Of a stretch of DNA of 64,000 nucleotides, positions 46,121 to 58,599 are shown piece after piece. The DNA comes from Apiosordaria backusii. Its lineage: Eukaryota; Ascomycota; Sordariomycetes; Sordariales; Lasiosphaeriaceae. Every line of letters begins with the position of its first letter. The first letter of the stretch is position 1. The notes under the pieces were generated by a model that worked only from the letters and a program-made list of their open reading frames with translations, searched no databases and had not been told where the DNA came from. The translations under genes were made by a program, and so were the position numbers. Location of the stretch: positions 5,022,001 to 5,086,000 of the forward strand of contig JAUKTV010000001.1 in assembly GCA_030549205.1 (NCBI GenBank), written 5' to 3'.

Positions 46121-46790
46121 GGTGGTTGTTTGGGATGGGTGGGGATGAGGATGAGGTTATGAGTAAGAAGAGGGATGGGGATGGGTTGAGGGGGTATAGT
46201 AAGGAGAGGAGCTGGCAGAGGAGTGGGGGTGGGAGTGGGAGTGGGAATGGGAGTGCGAAGGGGTATTTGGGGCGGAGGAGGTAGGATAGGGAGAGGGGCG
46301 GTTGGATTGTACGTCTACTGTATAAGCAAAGTGTCATTAGCGGCTGGGTTGGGTTGGGTTGGGTTGGGTTTGGTTAGGTTACGTTTTTGTGTACGCACAA
46401 GAAGGGGGGCTAGTTTTGTTTTTGGTTCTTCTGGGTAGGGAGTTACTTTGGATACCTAGGTTTGCATGACCCATTGAAGAATGAAGATGAAGTTCTACGA
46501 CCCAATCCTAAAGGGGCTGTTGATATCTGTGATACACACGAACGAGGCTCATTATCAACGTCTTTAAAAAGTGCGTGTGTATGTTTCTGTTCTTTTTTCT
46601 TGACTAGATCACTTCCTTGCACAGACAGGCAGGCCTCATATAGGACCAAAGATAATTTGATATTCAGTAAAAAAGAAAAGAACTGAAAAGAAAACAATAC
46701 AGAACATGAAGAAAAAATGGGAACAAAACCACCCAAAAAAGAAAAACCAAAAAAAAAAAAAAGCAACGCTAAAACTCACAAACGCTTGTG
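46121..46790. other. Intergenic region
   Basis: 3' flank of the membrane-protein gene. Five GGGTT units lie at 46346-46370, not the TTAGGG telomere unit. The A-rich run at 46750-46762 gives T-runs on the minus strand downstream of the tRNA-like element. No protein gene supported. Confidence 0.5.
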
Positions 46791-46862
46791 TGACGCGGCC
46801 AAAAGTCGAACCTGGATCTTCGCTCTAACTTGTGAATACATTGACCGCTATGTTACCGCGTC
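46791..46862 (-). tRNA. tRNA-like gene, possibly a mutated pseudogene
   Basis: A 72-nt minus-strand element folds as a cloverleaf. The acceptor is GACGCGG/CCGCGTC with A73, T8-A9 are present, the D stem is ACAT/ATGT with loop AGCGGTCA, and the T stem CCAGG/TTTGG carries loop TTCGACT. The anticodon stem TTCAC/GCGAA has one A:C mismatch and its loop (AAGTTAGA) is 8 nt, so the anticodon cannot be assigned with confidence. The weak points (two G:T pairs in the T stem, the A:C mismatch, and a G-to-A difference in the A box TAACATAGCGG) are all C-to-T or G-to-A type. TTTT runs follow at about 46771-46774 (as AAAA on the plus strand). It is either a divergent functional tRNA or a pseudogene. Confidence 0.5.
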
Positions 46863-49800
46863 ACGGGAGCGCAACTCAGAAACTGGAATCAAATACTCTG
46901 GTTTGGCTGTGTCTCTGGTTGTGGTTCTTTAGTACTGGAGCTTAAGGGGAAGTGGCGCTCTCGGGGGGTGCTTGTCTTGGAAAATTCGAGGTTGTTTGGG
47001 TGAATAGGCGGCGGGGGGGAGGGCGGCGAGCTTTGGTGAGTGATAGTTAGAAAGGGGATAGTCTTTCGGTGACGGGGAGAATAAAGTAATGTTTGTTTTG
47101 TGATACTACTGGTCTTGTAGCAGGAACGCGAAAAAGGGTGGAAACATGCTGATGAAGAGACTGCGGAGGGTGGAGACTTGTAGGTGTTGTTGGCCTCGTT
47201 GTGGATTATTTATTGTTTTGAGTTTGACAGCGTGCGTAAGATATCTGTTTTTGGTTCTGTCTGTTGGGGTGAGTAGGTGAGTATTGCACGCTTGCAGGAG
47301 GCCTAGTAGAGACTGCGTGACGGAAAAGACACTGAATTTGTAAGTTAGGGAGAATTTACTAAGTTCATGTTTACAGAATAGGCCTGCTTTTGCTTGCGAG
47401 TCGAATTGGTCTCCGATTTGTAGAAAATTCCTATGTGAACACATCAGATGGGGACGAAGCCGGCGAGGGTCGATCTGATGCCAGTTTGGCGACCGGTAAT
47501 CTCGAGCGTTGATGCAATTTTGGGTCCCAGGTATCAGGAACGTTTGGTTAAGGGTTGTCAGTTGTCAACTGGGTTCTAGAATGAGTCTGTTGGCCGGTTA
47601 AGGCCAGTTTGTTCAGAAGAGTTGAATCGATTAGTTTTGCTGGCACTATTCATGGCTTGGGTGCAGGCACGCCGTCACATACCGGCTGCTCACTGGCTTG
47701 CCATGTTGGCAACTTGGTACTCGTCGGTCTGCGAGTCCGTTGAACAACGGTCTGTGGCAACATGCTAAGTCTTGACAGCTCTCTTTGGACTTGAACAAGT
47801 CCGTGATAGCTGGCTGTCAAGGTATTAGTGCTATGATTCTCTGAGGCTGGATTAGATGACTCGCCTGAGTGTCTGGGTAAGGGGCTGAGATGAGTTGGGA
47901 TCAGGAGAGTCAAAGACAAAAGAGGAAAGAAAGGATTCGAGTCCCATCGGAGTGGTTCAGGTTGGAAGCAGGGACAACCTGGCAGGGTTAGGTGAGTCCG
48001 GCTGAGCTCGGTTGCGGTTATCAGATCAAACAAAAGCCATTCCAAATCTATTCACAAAGTAAAGATGTTCGTATTTGTATGTTTCCACTGTCTCATATTG
48101 CTTACAGTTGTGACGGTTGTCAACGTCCAAACGAGGCGCCGAGGCGGGCATCCGGGGTGTCTGGAGGTGGACTCTCTTGAACCAGTCGTGGCACAAACCC
48201 AAGAAAGGCTTTGCATAAATGCATTGGGTGCCAAACGTGGAAGGCATGATGGTGTCAGCTTCAGGTTCAGCTCCCTGTGTGGTCCGTGGTAGCCTTGATG
48301 GGGGACGTGCATTGGGGGGTGGTATCCCCTGCAAGGCACTCCACTTGTTCTTTAACATCACGCTAGCTGTGGCTAGTCCGCGGGTAGGGTGGAGAAGTCG
48401 GAGCTTTAAGATCGCATTGTGACATCACCATTGTCAATTGATAAGACTGTTTTTCTTCATCAGCAGGAGGCTGGGAGGAACTTGAGGCATCGGTGGAAGG
48501 AACGAACGACCCAAGACGAAAACAGTTGACCGCTTGATGGTGGATAATGTATTGATAGTGTCTGTCCCGTTTACCAGATCAGGGCAGGTCTCAAGCCACA
48601 GCAAGGAAAACACCAGCTTTTCCTCGTTTTCTTCTTCCCCGCTTGCATGTTGCTGTCTGTCGCCCACATCCAATAAACCCGAGATCGTCGATTTGAATTG
48701 CACATGAGAGACGCAAGTCTTTCTTTTTTTGATATTGTTTATCGTGGTTTGTTTTCTCGTTTATCTGTTCAGATGTTTACACTACGAACGTGGACCGTAT
48801 GAGAACTCGAGAATGGTTCTCGGCTGACGAAGCACTGGAAAAAGCCAATTGGCCTCGAGAGGATGAGCGCGTCCAAGTTACATCCCGCGTCTTGGCGTCA
48901 CAACTAATCAATGAAAATCAGGTACCGGTTTTCTGTGGGGGAACACCTACGACTTCCTTCGGTCCTCCGGCAGTCAGTCGGCGCCGATTGCATTCGAGGT
49001 GAGGGAGACGGCAGAACCTTGAGGTCATGGCGCATGTTTCGTACTCTCGACATGTGAGGCCGGGAAAACTATCAGTGCCTAGCTAGCCAGAGGATCGCGA
49101 GTCGAGCCATGTTCGGAAACAACAACCACCATCAAATCATTTTTCCACGATGACTCCCGTCCAGCCGCCCACTGCCGAGCTGATTCGCGTGTAGCGCCCC
49201 AGCTCATGTCCCGGCCCCCTGGAGTTCGATAGAGGTACTTTCCGCACGGCAGCCAGCGGAAAGTCGGTAATTTAGCCTGCATCAACTATGTCTCATCTGA
49301 AGAAAAACCAAGACTTCCTTCAGGATGTATGTACCGCGCTCACAGTGGTAGTGTAGACCAGACCAGTTCGCTTTAGGATCTTGTCCCCATATCATCTTCT
49401 GGTTTTCAACGAGGATTCCAGGATGGAGGAGGAAAATGTCCGACGTTGGACTGGCTTTCCACAAGTTTGGTTGTCAAGATTTGGGGTGTCGTTGAAGCGG
49501 AGCACGAAGCATGGGCGACGGGTTATCACAGCGAATCACGCTCAGACGATGCATCTTCAAGGCAATCTGGGATCAACCTCCCCTGGTTGCGGGTCCGGAT
49601 ACGGCACGCGCCAACTTCTTGGCGGCGCTGCTGAACCCTGTCGGCCCTTGCGGAGGTCGTCGTTAGCTTCGACGCCTCTGCCGCAGTCACACACCCATTG
49701 AGCACCCCACGTCGAGTCGTCGACCTCGTTGACGTCCCGCTAATCTCCCAGCTCGAATCCGCGGCCTCGTTGACCGTCTCTCGAACCACAGTTTGACCAG

Positions 49801-50436
49801 CACCATGTCGACAATGGACGTCTCTTGGTGTGCCATAACCAGCCTCCTAGCGGGCGCCTTACCTGCCCGTGCTTGCTGGTTGAACCTCCTGCTCTTTCCT
49901 GGCGTCCCCTGATAGTCATCCCGTTAACCGTACCGTGACCCGGGCAAACCGTCTTCTCTCAGATCTTGTTTCTCTTTGACGGGTTATGCCAGTTATTGTC
50001 AGCGGATCATATACCTGTTCATCCTTGAGACCTGCCTCGAGTGGCTTGACACCGGCTCTAACCTACCTCCCCACCCACCGGTAATCCCTGGTTTTCTCAA
50101 GTACCTGTTATATGCCCTCCGCCTTGTCATATCGTTTGATCTGCCGCATGCCACTCGTCTTCTTTCCTTTCTGTCCCAGGCAAGCGTCTAGACTGAGCTT
50201 CAGAGCCTGGTGTTTGCTGCTGGGCCTCCTTCAGTCCGATCCGCACCGTATCACCGACATCACCTCTACCAACGCTGACAGTATTTGTCGAAAGAAGACC
50301 TGGCGTCAAAGAGTTGTGCTTCTTCCCACGAAACTCCACCGTGCTATGAGGTAGCTACCGCCCCGACGTTTTCCCAGTAGGACCTCCGCACAACGTTGGA
50401 TATTGGTCACGAGTGCGCAACAGAGTGGTCGTGAAG
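46863..50436. other. Gene-poor spacer and 5' leader of the DUF4203 gene
   Basis: About 3.6 kb with no firmly supported gene. One exon-like piece starts at ATG 48799 (MRTREWFSADEALEKANWPR) and could end at a GT after 48920, but I find no continuation. The final several hundred bases are probably the leader of the next gene. Confidence 0.45.
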
Positions 50437-53400
50437 ATGAAGCTTCCTCGGGTCTCTGGAAAAGCTTTGCTCTGTCTTGGACTTTTGATTGGCTTCACTA
50501 TCGCAGGTGCCCTCGAGCCGGCAAAACGAGATGAGGTGACCCCGTCGACATCGATAACACCGACTCAGACATTGACAGACGCCGGATCAGAAGCAACAGG
50601 TCTGTCTGCTTCCTCCGGCAACAACGGGGGTTCCCCGGCCACCGGTACCATTAGGTCATCGTCGTTGCTACAGTCTTCTGTCACTTCACCTGCCAACCCA
50701 GTCTCGTCTGGGTTCAATTCCAGCGCGCTTGATGGTAAGTGGTATTTCGTCCGCTCGCATCTATTTACAGAGCATTGCGGCTTACCGTTTTCCAGCTCCT
50801 CTCCCAGATGACCAGCTTCCCCTCCAGCCCATCATCACCCCGGGATGGGCTGTTGCTGGTGCAATTATGCTCATCACCGGCTTCGTCCATGCGCTTGTTG
50901 GGATCAAGACGAAATGGCTGCATACGTTTTTCTCCACCGCTTTCCTGGCAAACTTAGGGACAACAGCACTGATCATGTACGTCATGGTACCACCCGTCAG
51001 TGATGCGATCCAAGGAGCATATGTGGTAGCGGCTGTCTGCACCGGGGCTATTCTCGGCGGCCTTGCCATCATCTTCAGGGAACTTACAGAGTGTCTGGCT
51101 GGTCTTCTGGGCGGTTTCTGCCTTAGCATGTGGTTGCTCACTCTTCAGCCCGGCGGACTTGTTCCATCCGCTGTTGGCAAGATTGTGTTTATTGCCTCGT
51201 TCACCTTTTCTGGCTTTGGCTTGTACTTTGTACCCTGGACCCAGATACGGGCATACGCACTTATCGCATGCATCTCTTTCTCCGGTGCTACCGTGGCGGT
51301 CCTTGGGATTGATTGCTTCACCCGTGCCGGTCTTCGGGAATTCTGGGCCTACATCTGGGCACTCAACGACAAGCTCTTTCCCCTCGGCGCGAATACCTAC
51401 CCGCTCACCCGTGGTATCCGGGTCGAACTCGCCTGCACGATCCTCATCTTCTTCGCTGGAATTGTCTCTCAGCTCAAACTCTGGCGCCTCATCAAAGACC
51501 GTCGAAGCAAGCGTGAGGAAGAGATTGCTGAAGGAGAGCGGAATCTTCGCATAGAGGAGGAGACCATTGGACGCCAGGTGGAAGAGATGACGGCTCACGA
51601 GCGCCGTCAATGGGAGCGTATATATGGCGATGACAACCCTACCCATAAGACTTCTGACTCGGCATTGGGCGATATGGACAGCGAGAAGCGTGCTCGTCAC
51701 AGCTCCGCCACATTGGTCTACTCAACACGCACAAAGTCCCCGACCGAGATGGATGGAATCGGTGGGGCCGAGGTTCATGTCGACCCTCTGGCGGAACCCA
51801 CGCCCTCTGAAACGGCTGATGTGATCGAGACAGGGTTTGCAAGGGACATCGGCGATGGGAGAAGAATCACTGTCAGAGTTGGCGAGGATGAGTTTCCAGC
51901 ACATCCAACGGCTGAGCTAACTTCTTCGCCGAAGCACGAGAGCCAGATGAGACGCGAAAGTTACATCATGATGGATCCCAGACGAAGCACACAGCGCAAC
52001 TCGCTTCACCCGACCGAGTTCCCCATCCTCAGTTTGCCTTTCCAGCTGTCGAATGCCAAGAGCGAGGAAGATCACTCTTCCTTTGCTGCAACCTTTGCTG
52101 AAGAGGAAGACCGGGAGTTCGTACCCCGACCCCAGCTTAGAAATTTGACGGCGGAAAAGCTTGCAAAGAGACTGTCGAGTGATTCGGCCAAACTCCTTAG
52201 GAGTCGGTCCGCACACAGTAAACATGGAGTCATCGAGGGAGTGGGCGATAGCGCAGAGGAGTTGGTTGCCGAGTCTGTTAAGAACAGGGACGATCTTGAC
52301 TCTCTTGCTGCAGTTTTGGATGACTTGAGCTCCCTGGGCGAAGTTTCACCACCACCATCGCCAACAGCTGATGTGGAAATGGTATTGCCTGGTACCGACC
52401 CAGAGCCCAAATTAGCAGAGTCTAGCGCAACAGACCCAAAGCAGACCACAGGCCCTGAGTTGACACAGCAGGAAGAAAGATTGCCTAGTGGAATGGAAGC
52501 CGGAGACATGATTCCTGAGATACCCACAGGGCTGTCTGAGATAGACCTGCTTGCTTTCACGAAATCACGTTCGGCCAAGCCTTCGCCGGCCATCAAACGA
52601 GAAGGATTTGTTCCCGAGCAACAGGCCTTGAAGCCCATACCGGAGGTTCGAGCTGAGTCTGGGGTTGGGCACAAGCCAGAGCTCAAAGGTGCCAGGCTTG
52701 AGGAGCTTCCTGTTGGAAGCCCCAAGTCTGAGGGGGATGGTGCAAAAGATGGCGACGATGCCGCGACCAGGAGGAAATCAATGGATTCTGTCGCTGCCAG
52801 TTTGACAAGAGGAAATCTCCCACCGGCCCTATCTCGGGTAGCCTTGTCTTACCGTACAAATGAGTGGGCGAAACATCTGAGTGTTGCCGAAATACCTGAC
52901 CCGGAAGAGCTCCAACAAGAAATCATTGCAGAACAAGACGGTTTAGGCGAAGAACCAGCACCCCTTGACGTCGCCGACCTTCAACAGACAGCCGAAACTG
53001 CCACTATTCCCCCATATGCTCCTCGATCGGCTAGCGCCATGTCAAGCTACATCGGACAGGTTCGCAGCAGGAGCAGTTCCAGGACATCGTTGTCAGCGTA
53101 TCCAGATCCAAATACCTTTGGCATCCAACCGGGATGTTCACCAGACCTGCAGCAAGGGACAATCAAGGGTCCCTATCGATCTTCTTCCATGACCGGCATG
53201 ATGCTCAAGGGTCGAAACTCGAGACTGCTCACAGAGCCCATCGCGGAAGAGGGCGATCATGAGCCAACCGGGCATGTCTCCACACCCTTTCCTTCGGACA
53301 CGGCTTGGACGATGCCAACCGCAAACTCGGCACCTCCAGTGCCTCATGAGCTGTCGACGCCAACCTCGGTACCGAACCTCGCAAGGATAAGCCAGCAACC

Positions 53401-54259
53401 CTTGCACTCTCAACCTCCTACTCTTATCGGGATGCGCGAGATGCTCCTCCGCAATAAGGCGTCCGGGACATTCTATCCACAGACCCCTGAGCCGATTCCC
53501 TACGGCATACCAACTGTCCCCGTCGCGCGGCCTCCCTCTGAGCATGAAAGTCTCCAAAGTTACTCAGCAGCGAACAATGTACCCAGCGATCACTCAAGCC
53601 CAGCAGTCGGCGTCAATCTCGATGACCTCCCGCTATCCCAACGCCGTGCTCTGATTCGACAAAGCAGCACGAACTTGCAGTCCCAACAAACACTCAGGCG
53701 CCAGCGTACCAGCATGCGAAGTCCCACGCCATCCGTCGCGGCTCACCATTCTCCGCGCGCAACAGCTGAATCAACCTCATTTGACTCTCACCAACCTCTC
53801 CGTCACAGCACCGGACCAATTGAAGCTGTCCGCCAGGCCCAGCTCGCCAACTTCCGCAACAGCGTTCAAGCCGACCTCCGAGCTGGTGCGCAGCCAAAGA
53901 CGCTAGCCCGTCAAAGATCCATTGGCGCAGAGAGCTTCCACCTCCTCGGGGGTTTGTTGCTGGGTACCGCGACCTCGATGCCCAGTCCAAAAGGCGCTTT
54001 CCAGACGGTAGCTGATCGGCGCAATGGCAACAGTTCTGGGAGCAGCAACAATAGCGCCGAGGTCAAGAAGAATATTGACATTCAGCGCGGGGTGATGATG
54101 GGGCAGAAGGAGGCGGAAGCAGCGAGGTTGGAAAGCGAGCGACTGGAGAGGGAGGGGAGGCAGAAGGAGTTTGAGGCGCGGATGAGGAGGGATAGGAACA
54201 TGATGGAGGCGCATCGAGATGCGATGAGGAGGATACAGCGGGGTGTGAGGGATGTCTAG
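50437..54259 (+). CDS. DUF4203 (TMEM198-like) multi-span membrane protein with long cytosolic tail
   Basis: Exons 50437-50734 and 50796-54259 join through a split Ala codon to give 1253 aa. The first ATG in the frame is 50437; the frame upstream opens only with GTG. Residues 1-25 form a signal peptide (LLCLGLLIGFTIAGA). A Ser/Thr-rich extracytosolic stretch follows to about residue 100. Then comes a seven-segment membrane domain (GWAVAGAIMLITGFVHALVG onward) ending near LACTILIFFAGIVSQLKLW, which fits DUF4203. The remaining ~900 residues are polar: a charged helix (RRSKREEEIAEGERNLRIEE), a long disordered Ser/Pro/Glu-rich region with many SP and RxxS sites, and a C-terminal basic/acidic coiled coil (EAEAARLESERLEREGRQKE). 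The function is unknown; a signalling or scaffold role for the tail is only a guess. Confidence 0.85.
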
Positions 54260-55156
54260 TTCAGGCCTTTGCGAATGTGGACAAAGGATATGATATCAGA
54301 TTGAGCGCTTTCCAGGGCAGGATCAGAAACGAAAAAGGAAAAGGACTCGGAAAATCGGAAAACACGATATGACACTCCTACCGACGGGACGGCAAAATTC
54401 GGCTAGTTGCGAAAACTCACAGCATGAGACAGGCGCAGCTGTTTTACACTCTTCACTTTAACCATCATTTTGGCTTCGGGGAAGAATATTTGATGACCTC
54501 TGTTTTCAACATGACCCAATGACTACGACCCAATGACCACGACGCATACGTAGCACGTTTATTGGAGAAAGGGGGAGGAGGCAAATGGATGGTTGCTAAA
54601 CATACATAGAGATAACAGATAGTTTCTAATCAAGAAGGGAGGAGGATGGGGACGATTTGTATTGATTACTTTGTGCATAGCATAGCGAGATAGGGGGGGT
54701 AGAGTGGATTTGTTTATATAGATATTATACGAGATTTAGATAATCTACCTATCGAAGTAATTACATTCATACTCCTTTCATTTAGCTTACTCCTTGTGGC
54801 AACGTGGATTGTGACTAACAGTGAAATAATTACGGTGTTTTATCTCAAAAAGTCATGTCTCTGCACTTTATCTACCCGCTCACAGAAACAGAAACAGAAA
54901 CAGACAGCCGTCCACAAAAATAAGAAACGAGTTCGAAGACTCCCATACAATATACCCCCCCTCTCCCCCCCCCCCCCCCAACACTCCCCGTTCAAAAACC
55001 CCAAAACTCCCAAGATCCCATCCCAAAACGCCGCCGTATCCAATGCTCAATGCTGGTATAATAACATCAACACTAACGATGATCCATGAAAATCTAAAAA
55101 TCACAAAACGCGCCCATCCCAATCCCAATCCCATTATGGACAACAACAGCACTCAA
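54260..55156. other. Convergent 3' spacer
   Basis: Lies between two converging genes. It contains a C-rich homopolymer at about 54955-54979 and repeated CAGAAA units near 54884-54902. No gene supported. Confidence 0.6.
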
Positions 55157-57358
55157 CTATAAAGTCTCCACACTCTGATTCCCCCCTCCCCCTACCCTCC
55201 TCCTCTCCCCAGCTGACGTCCTCGCCCTAGCCAACACCCCACCATCTTCATCTTCATGTTCTCCGCTATGTGACACACCCCTCGATGTTGTCGTTGTAGT
55301 AGTGGCAGTGTGCACACCAAGTAACTCCCCAAGAGTATGACTCAAGCTCCTCGCCCTCCGTCTAATATACCCCGCCCCTTCACCGCCGTGATTATCACTC
55401 CTCCCCCCTTCCCCCGCCCCGGCGCTGACTGTTTGTTGTTCAACATCAGAAACGTCCTCAGATGGCACAAAAAGGCTGTTTCTCAAACTCGGTTTATTTC
55501 TCTTGTGATGGGTGGGCAGCAGCTGCGTCGGGGAGCCTTCCAGGTGAGAGAGAAGTTTATCGGTGACGACTGCGGTTAGAGTTGTCGAAAACGGACTAGG
55601 GGAAATAACCGGGTTGCCGCCTGCTGTTACGCCTACTGTTGTGAAGATCCTTTGGTGGGGTTGAGATCGGGGTGTTGTTGGTGGGAGGACATTAGAGATA
55701 GGTGGGGGGGTGGTGCCCAACGTTATCAACGGCGCATCGTGGGGGTGGTGATCAGTGTCGGAGACTGCTGCTGAGGGGACAACCGAAGGTATCGAATCGG
55801 AAGAAATGGTGTGGATTCCCATTCCCGGGTGGTGGAAATGGTTATGGTTGGGAGGAGTGCTATCTCTCCAGGGCCCCAACAGCGGGGCGTCTTCGTGGTC
55901 TTCGTCGTAGTCGGCTTCTTCGTTGATGAGGGATGGTTTCTGTTTGGGGAGGGCAGCTAGGGATTTGTTGGTGAAGCTGACACGGGAGGAGCGGCGGGAT
56001 CGTCCTGCTGAGTCGCTACCCCTGCGGGAGGATGACCGGGCTAGAGCAGCGGTGCCGGTTGCAGAAGTTGGGTCTTGCTCTGAGAGGCCGATGGTTTCTT
56101 CTATTCCTTCGGCGTCGGAGAGGATGGCTTCGTCTTCGTCGTCGTGGCGGGGCCGGCCGCTGGTGATGAGGAAGACGCCGAAGAAGGTGAGGAGACAGCC
56201 GCCGACGAACTTGGCGGCGCGCTCTTTTGTTGTGCGCTCAAAGTCACGGTAGAGGACGGCGCTGCCGATGATGACGGATAAGGTGAATAGTACGAATTGG
56301 ATTGGGATGACTTGGGTGGAGTCGAATCGTTGAAGGGCCTTGTTCAGGAAACGAACCTGCATGATGGCAGTAAAGAGTAGGACAAAGAGGAGGACGTAGG
56401 TGACTGGAGTCGTGAAGGCGCCGAGGAGCGTGGAGGAAAGCATTGATGAAACGCCTTTGGTTGACAGCGCTGTGTATCCTCCAAACAAGCCAACCAAACC
56501 AAGGTCGATCAGAATGGTGCGGTTGCCGTACCGAGGACTCAGATACATTAGTAGCGCAATAAGACCGCAACTGACGCCCATGTAAATTTTGAACTCCATG
56601 GTGGTGATGGCATCCCACACCTCGTGTGGCCCCATCTTGGTCTCTTCCGAATCCGCGCTCAAGACGACCGTAACGGCGCCTGCAATGGCAATAACGACGC
56701 CCCAAAAATCGCGTTGGCGGAATATCTCCTTGAAAAAGATGGGCGCTATCACACAATTCGAGACAAGAGCAACCACACCGAGCGGGCTGACGATGGATGC
56801 CGGTGCAAAGCCATACGCCAAAAAATTGCCCATCTCGCCCACCGTAATGAGGACCTGGCCTAACCACCAATACGGATCCTTGAGGTACGTCGATGGCAAC
56901 TTGGATTCGTCATTATCAGAGCTTCCGCTCCAGCGCGAGTCGTCAGACCGAAAAGAATGCGTCAGGGGGTCCGTCGCGGTAGAATCGCGAGCTTCTTCCG
57001 TGATCCCGCTCAGCCCGCCGTTCGAGTTTGATGTCTCGGCCGCACCATAGCCCCCTACGCCAGAACTTTGCGACGCAGAACTGGCATTCTTCAGCGCCTG
57101 CCTCGCTCGCTCCCGCATGGCCACCTTGTGCCTGTGTAACCGAATGTGCGCATACCGTTGGACATTGAGCGCCAAAGCAATTAGAACATTACCGCAGATG
57201 GCGGTTATTATGCCGATAAGACTCGACCAGTTCTGAAGGTCCTCGTCCGAGTGGTCCCCATCGCCATGCCCACCGCCGCCATCATTGGAGAAAGACGGTA
57301 ACCAGCTGGGCCAGGCGCGCCCTAGTAATGGGGGGTTCGAAGTTGTGTGAAGATACAT
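55157..57358 (-). CDS. NIPA-like magnesium transporter
   Basis: Intronless frame of 733 aa from ATG at 57358 (MYLHTTSNPP). The frame extends upstream 67 codons, but only to a TTG and through a (GAC)n run, so the ATG is preferred. The Mg transporter NIPA domain (Pfam NIPA/DUF803) is clear: TM1 SLIGIITAICGNVLIALALN, then YLKDPYWWLGQVLITVGEMG, NFLAYGFAPASIVSPLGVVA, LVSNCVIAPIFFKEIFRQRD, further helices through TSVIIGSAVLYRDFER-like segments, and GGCLLTFFGVFLITSG. NIPA proteins carry Mg2+ and some other divalent cations; substrate and location here are inferred. The loop after TM1 and the ~300-residue C-terminal tail are polar, Ser-rich and probably disordered, making it longer than animal NIPA (about 330-360 aa), as is common for fungal members. 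Confidence 0.88.
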   Translation of the reverse strand: MYLHTTSNPPLLGRAWPSWLPSFSNDGGGGHGDGDHSDEDLQNWSSLIGIITAICGNVLIALALNVQRYAHIRLHRHKVAMRERARQALKNASSASQSSGVGGYGAAETSNSNGGLSGITEEARDSTATDPLTHSFRSDDSRWSGSSDNDESKLPSTYLKDPYWWLGQVLITVGEMGNFLAYGFAPASIVSPLGVVALVSNCVIAPIFFKEIFRQRDFWGVVIAIAGAVTVVLSADSEETKMGPHEVWDAITTMEFKIYMGVSCGLIALLMYLSPRYGNRTILIDLGLVGLFGGYTALSTKGVSSMLSSTLLGAFTTPVTYVLLFVLLFTAIMQVRFLNKALQRFDSTQVIPIQFVLFTLSVIIGSAVLYRDFERTTKERAAKFVGGCLLTFFGVFLITSGRPRHDDEDEAILSDAEGIEETIGLSEQDPTSATGTAALARSSSRRGSDSAGRSRRSSRVSFTNKSLAALPKQKPSLINEEADYDEDHEDAPLLGPWRDSTPPNHNHFHHPGMGIHTISSDSIPSVVPSAAVSDTDHHPHDAPLITLGTTPPPISNVLPPTTPRSQPHQRIFTTVGVTAGGNPVISPSPFSTTLTAVVTDKLLSHLEGSPTQLLPTHHKRNKPSLRNSLFVPSEDVSDVEQQTVSAGAGEGGRSDNHGGEGAGYIRRRARSLSHTLGELLGVHTATTTTTTSRGVSHSGEHEDEDGGVLARARTSAGERRRVGGGGNQSVETL

Positions 57359-58599
57359 GGTTTCTTCGTCGTCGTCGTCGTCGTCGTTCCCGGGCAAACT
57401 GAAGCGCACCGGTGTCGCTCGTTGGAAAGGTTGGTCATGGACATGGGCGGAAGAGGTGTTTTTGGGAGTGTAGGTCGGGGGGTTGATGGGTCGGTCGGTC
57501 GGTCTAGCTGTCGGGTTCCGAGAAGTGCTGGCGTAGTTTATTTCGTTGTAATTTCTCAAGAGAGAGAGAGTCGCTAATTATGGGTCGTTGGTTTCGTGCC
57601 GCGATGCGAAGTGGCGCCGGCGCACATCGAAAAGCTATCGAACATGGGGGAAGAAGTGGACCGGCCATCTGCCTGCCGTCTGCCGTGTGCCATCAGGTCA
57701 TCCTACCCCAGCCCATTTGGAATAGCCTCTGATTGGCTGGTTTAAGTTAATGCAGAGAGGACACTATCAACACCAAAAACACGAGTCTCACAAAATAAAG
57801 CACTCAGCATATCCAGTCCCCATTCCAAAAATGGGGAAGATGGCAGAGTGTGACTTTCGGGCGTATCCCTCGGCTATTGAGCCCTACCATCTATCCGAAA
57901 TATTCTCCAAGCATGCCGAAATCACTGTCTATCGATCCGAGATGGCTCTGATGGAAGGCCTGCTCTCCCAAAGAATGTCGAATTGGAGGGCATTGATACC
58001 GTTGGAATACAGATTACTCGTCTAGGCCTTGGTGTTCAAAGGGATAGATAGATTATCCGGGGGAAAAAGCCAATGCATTTTCTGCCCTAACAGCACGAAT
58101 ATCTCAAGTCTACGATTGCCCTCCACACCTAGTCCACGAGGAGCATCATACAAACATCATCTCATTCATTCTAGATTGTAATAGTAACATCACACCCATC
58201 AGTAATACATCACCAACCTACCAACCTCTCCCTCAAATCTCTCGCTATCTGGCTTCTAGATTAAGTAGATGGATAAAAATCACCATTCTTTCCAAAACGC
58301 CTGTTTAAAATACACGCTCGCTTTCGCTTCCGTCGCTTGCTTTCGAAACGCCCTTCTCGCCGTCCAGTTCACACACTCTCTCTCTTCTAGAAAGGGGGTA
58401 TCAAAAATGCCTGATTTTTTCTTTCCCTTCTTGCATTTTCCCTTTTTGCCCTTGAAACATACACGCCAGACACGGCGTACTCTATCTTGTTTTCAATTTC
58501 AGTCGTATTGTGCCGTTCCAGCGATTATCCGACTGCCAGCTGAAGATGGTTATTTTTTTGGTTTTCGCTAACCCTCGCCCGAGGAGTTCACAGAAGGAT
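57359..58599. other. Intergenic region
   Basis: Upstream flank of the NIPA-like gene, with (GTC)n at 57367-57384, and 3' flank of the acyltransferase. A 60-70 codon plus-strand frame from about 57831-58025 (KMAECDFRAYPSAIEPYHLS) has no family match and no splice context. I do not call it a gene. Confidence 0.45.

Noticed and set aside
46346..46370. Five GGGTT units, telomere-like
   Set aside because: The period is 5, not the TTAGGG hexamer of filamentous fungi; a simple short repeat.
57359..57559. 67-residue N-terminal extension of the NIPA-like protein
   Set aside because: It begins at TTG and runs through a GAC microsatellite; the ATG at 57358 leaves all membrane segments intact.
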